Source of the DNA: Prostheceraeus crozeri
Taxonomy: Eukaryota; Platyhelminthes; Polycladida; Euryleptidae
Direction: 5' to 3'
Assembly (NCBI GenBank): GCA_907163375.1
Contig: CAJQUW010009328.1
Location: 558,001 to 622,000, forward strand
Length of the DNA: 64,000 nt
Positions 62,380-64,000 of this stretch are shown here, in pieces; within the stretch, counting starts at the first letter, position 1; each line of letters opens with the position of its first letter. A model generated the notes under the pieces. It searched no databases, had not been told where the DNA came from, and saw only the letters and a program-made list of their open reading frames with translations. Position numbers and translations under genes: made by a program.

Positions 62380-64000
62380 CGAATTCATCAACTGTGGATC
62401 AGCATAACAATTCATCTATCACTCATCGAAGAAAATGCTGATTGAATCTCGCCGTGAACATATATATAATGACCAAGTCGTTGAGTGATCTACTGAAATT
62501 CTATTAATTGCATCTATGAAAATCACATTAAATTACCAGTCTTCATCCGAATATTCACGAAAGAGCACCATTTTTTCTACTTGTCATGACTATTTTCGAC
62601 AGAAGGTGTGGAAGCATTTACAGTTCATCAACACTCTTTAATTTTTCTTTTTGACATTACAATTCACTGAGAAGGTTCTGAGAAAAAAATCGCACATGAC
62701 AATTGCCATGAATGGGAGACAGATTTACATAATTCAATATTTAGAATATGTAAATTCCTTTACGTGAAATATTTTTGATGCAAGCAAAGTGATAAAACAT
62801 TAACGAGAATGACAACTTAATCTTTTTGTGCTGAATGAATGAAAAGTGAAAAAACTCTGATTTAAATATAAAGCAATGCGAAGATGTCAATTACACTGTG
62901 TAAACAAAAATAAAAATGCTTCGTCTTTGATTTGAGACTATATTTTCCTCTATTCTTATGTTCAATGAACAATGAAAATCACAACAAGTCTTCTTTAACT
63001 TTGTATTTGTGATCAGGAGATAACTTTTTTACCAAATATTTCTGCTACATACTACTCATAAGTTTTATATCTGCCTGGTGCTTAAAAATCGATCGATAAC
63101 AGTGACAAATTATGTTTTAAGTTTAAAGACACGAGTAATCAATATTTACTAAAAAACCTTCATCCATTATCTGACAGTTATAGGCTTATTGGTGCGACAC
63201 AGTGGAAAATATCCCTGCGAATTGCCATTTTTTCAGTACTTAGACCTACAATGATCACTTTCCTAGTTAGGTAAAAGTTTAGATTTTGCTGTAGGACTGT
63301 CAGGCTTGTTGAAGCGCATTCGTACAACACATACTAATAATTTTAGACATCTTAGTGACTCACACGGGAATCAACCTTACGACTTAGAGTTTGCAAGGTA
63401 GACCTATTACCGTAAACCATGAAATTAGTTCTCTGCGAAACCTACTCATCAAAAGCAAATGCAAGATCACATTCATTTGTTAGCGGCCGCCTGGGTGATT
63501 TGGTCCCATAGTCATAGATTTTGCTGGGACTTCACATATTAAGTTTGCTTTTGATTGCTGGTTATCTATACCCTGAACAGCATTAGATTTCCTAAATGTT
63601 TTCGTGTAGCATTCTTTTGCAATTTTGATTTATTTTGAATGTAGTGTACAGCTACTTCTGAGTTGGATGAAGTCAAAGTCACCCTTACCCAGATGATCCA
63701 ACTCGATCCCGAGTGTCTTCCTAAATGCGCGTGAAGGAATTGACTGAATCATTGCAAATGCACAATTATTACCTCTGCAATTACGTTCTTTCATATATCT
63801 CCAACACACACTGTCATTTCAAATTATTTATTAATCATAATTTCAGCATTACTTAGCACAAAATGTTTAGTTCTGCGTCCGTGAATAGAATCGAATTCAA
63901 TACTGTAACTTTGATTTTTAATGTTAATATCTTGCTTATAACGCAATAAAATGCACCATGCAACTTTCGAGACATCTATGCGATTACAAGAAAAAGAAAC
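62380..64000. other. 3' flank of the orphan gene, no further gene seen
   Basis: AT-rich. AATAAA on the plus strand occurs near 62909, about 530 bases after the stop, and could serve the orphan gene. AATAAA at 63945-63950 is a second one. Confidence 0.4.

Overview
The window looks like animal nuclear DNA: AT-rich, mostly non-coding, with GT-AG introns of 2 to 15 kb, tRNA-derived SINEs, LINE fragments, Penelope-like retroelement (PLE) pieces, hAT and Tc1/mariner DNA transposons and many fold-back elements. The repeat mix suggests an invertebrate, probably marine, but I cannot name the species or phylum.

Backbone gene. Seven exons on the minus strand (48593-48754, 43108-43337, 33671-33829, 18760-18877, 14194-14375, 8558-8682, 6173-6398) join with matching phase at all six junctions into the last 399 residues of an armadillo-repeat protein. 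It most resembles ANKAR (ankyrin and armadillo repeat-containing protein). The 5' part, where ankyrin repeats would lie, is not recognisable here and probably lies beyond 64000.

Other host genes. A complete, single-exon, plus-strand cytochrome P450 of the CYP2 clan (24080-25618) lies inside the 14.8-kb ANKAR intron, antisense to it. Upstream of the first visible ANKAR exon are two paralogous plus-strand genes for an unrecognised secreted-type protein. The copy at 61527-62379 has an intact body of about 270 codons, but its signal peptide is in another frame. The copy at 53271-54745 is a pseudogene split by a hAT-type transposon.

Mobile DNA. Three hAT-type insertions have exact 8-bp target-site duplications: 34475-35453 and 57112-58242, each inside a LINE, and 53847-54540 inside the pseudogene. 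A Tc1-like element (50658-51899) has matching ends and TA duplications. Three PLE remnants keep GIY-YIG endonuclease sequence. One forms a palindrome with 345-bp arms and two mismatches (13109-13815); another ends in a hammerhead-ribozyme-like core (47446-47497). A tRNA-derived SINE family is present seven times. A 0.5-kb segment occurs twice (10281 and 14661) at about 97 percent identity, with a fold-back element beside only one copy.

The most unusual items are the PLE palindrome, the hammerhead-like motifs, the orphan secreted gene pair and the nested transposon insertions. All calls come from reading the sequence; no database search was run.
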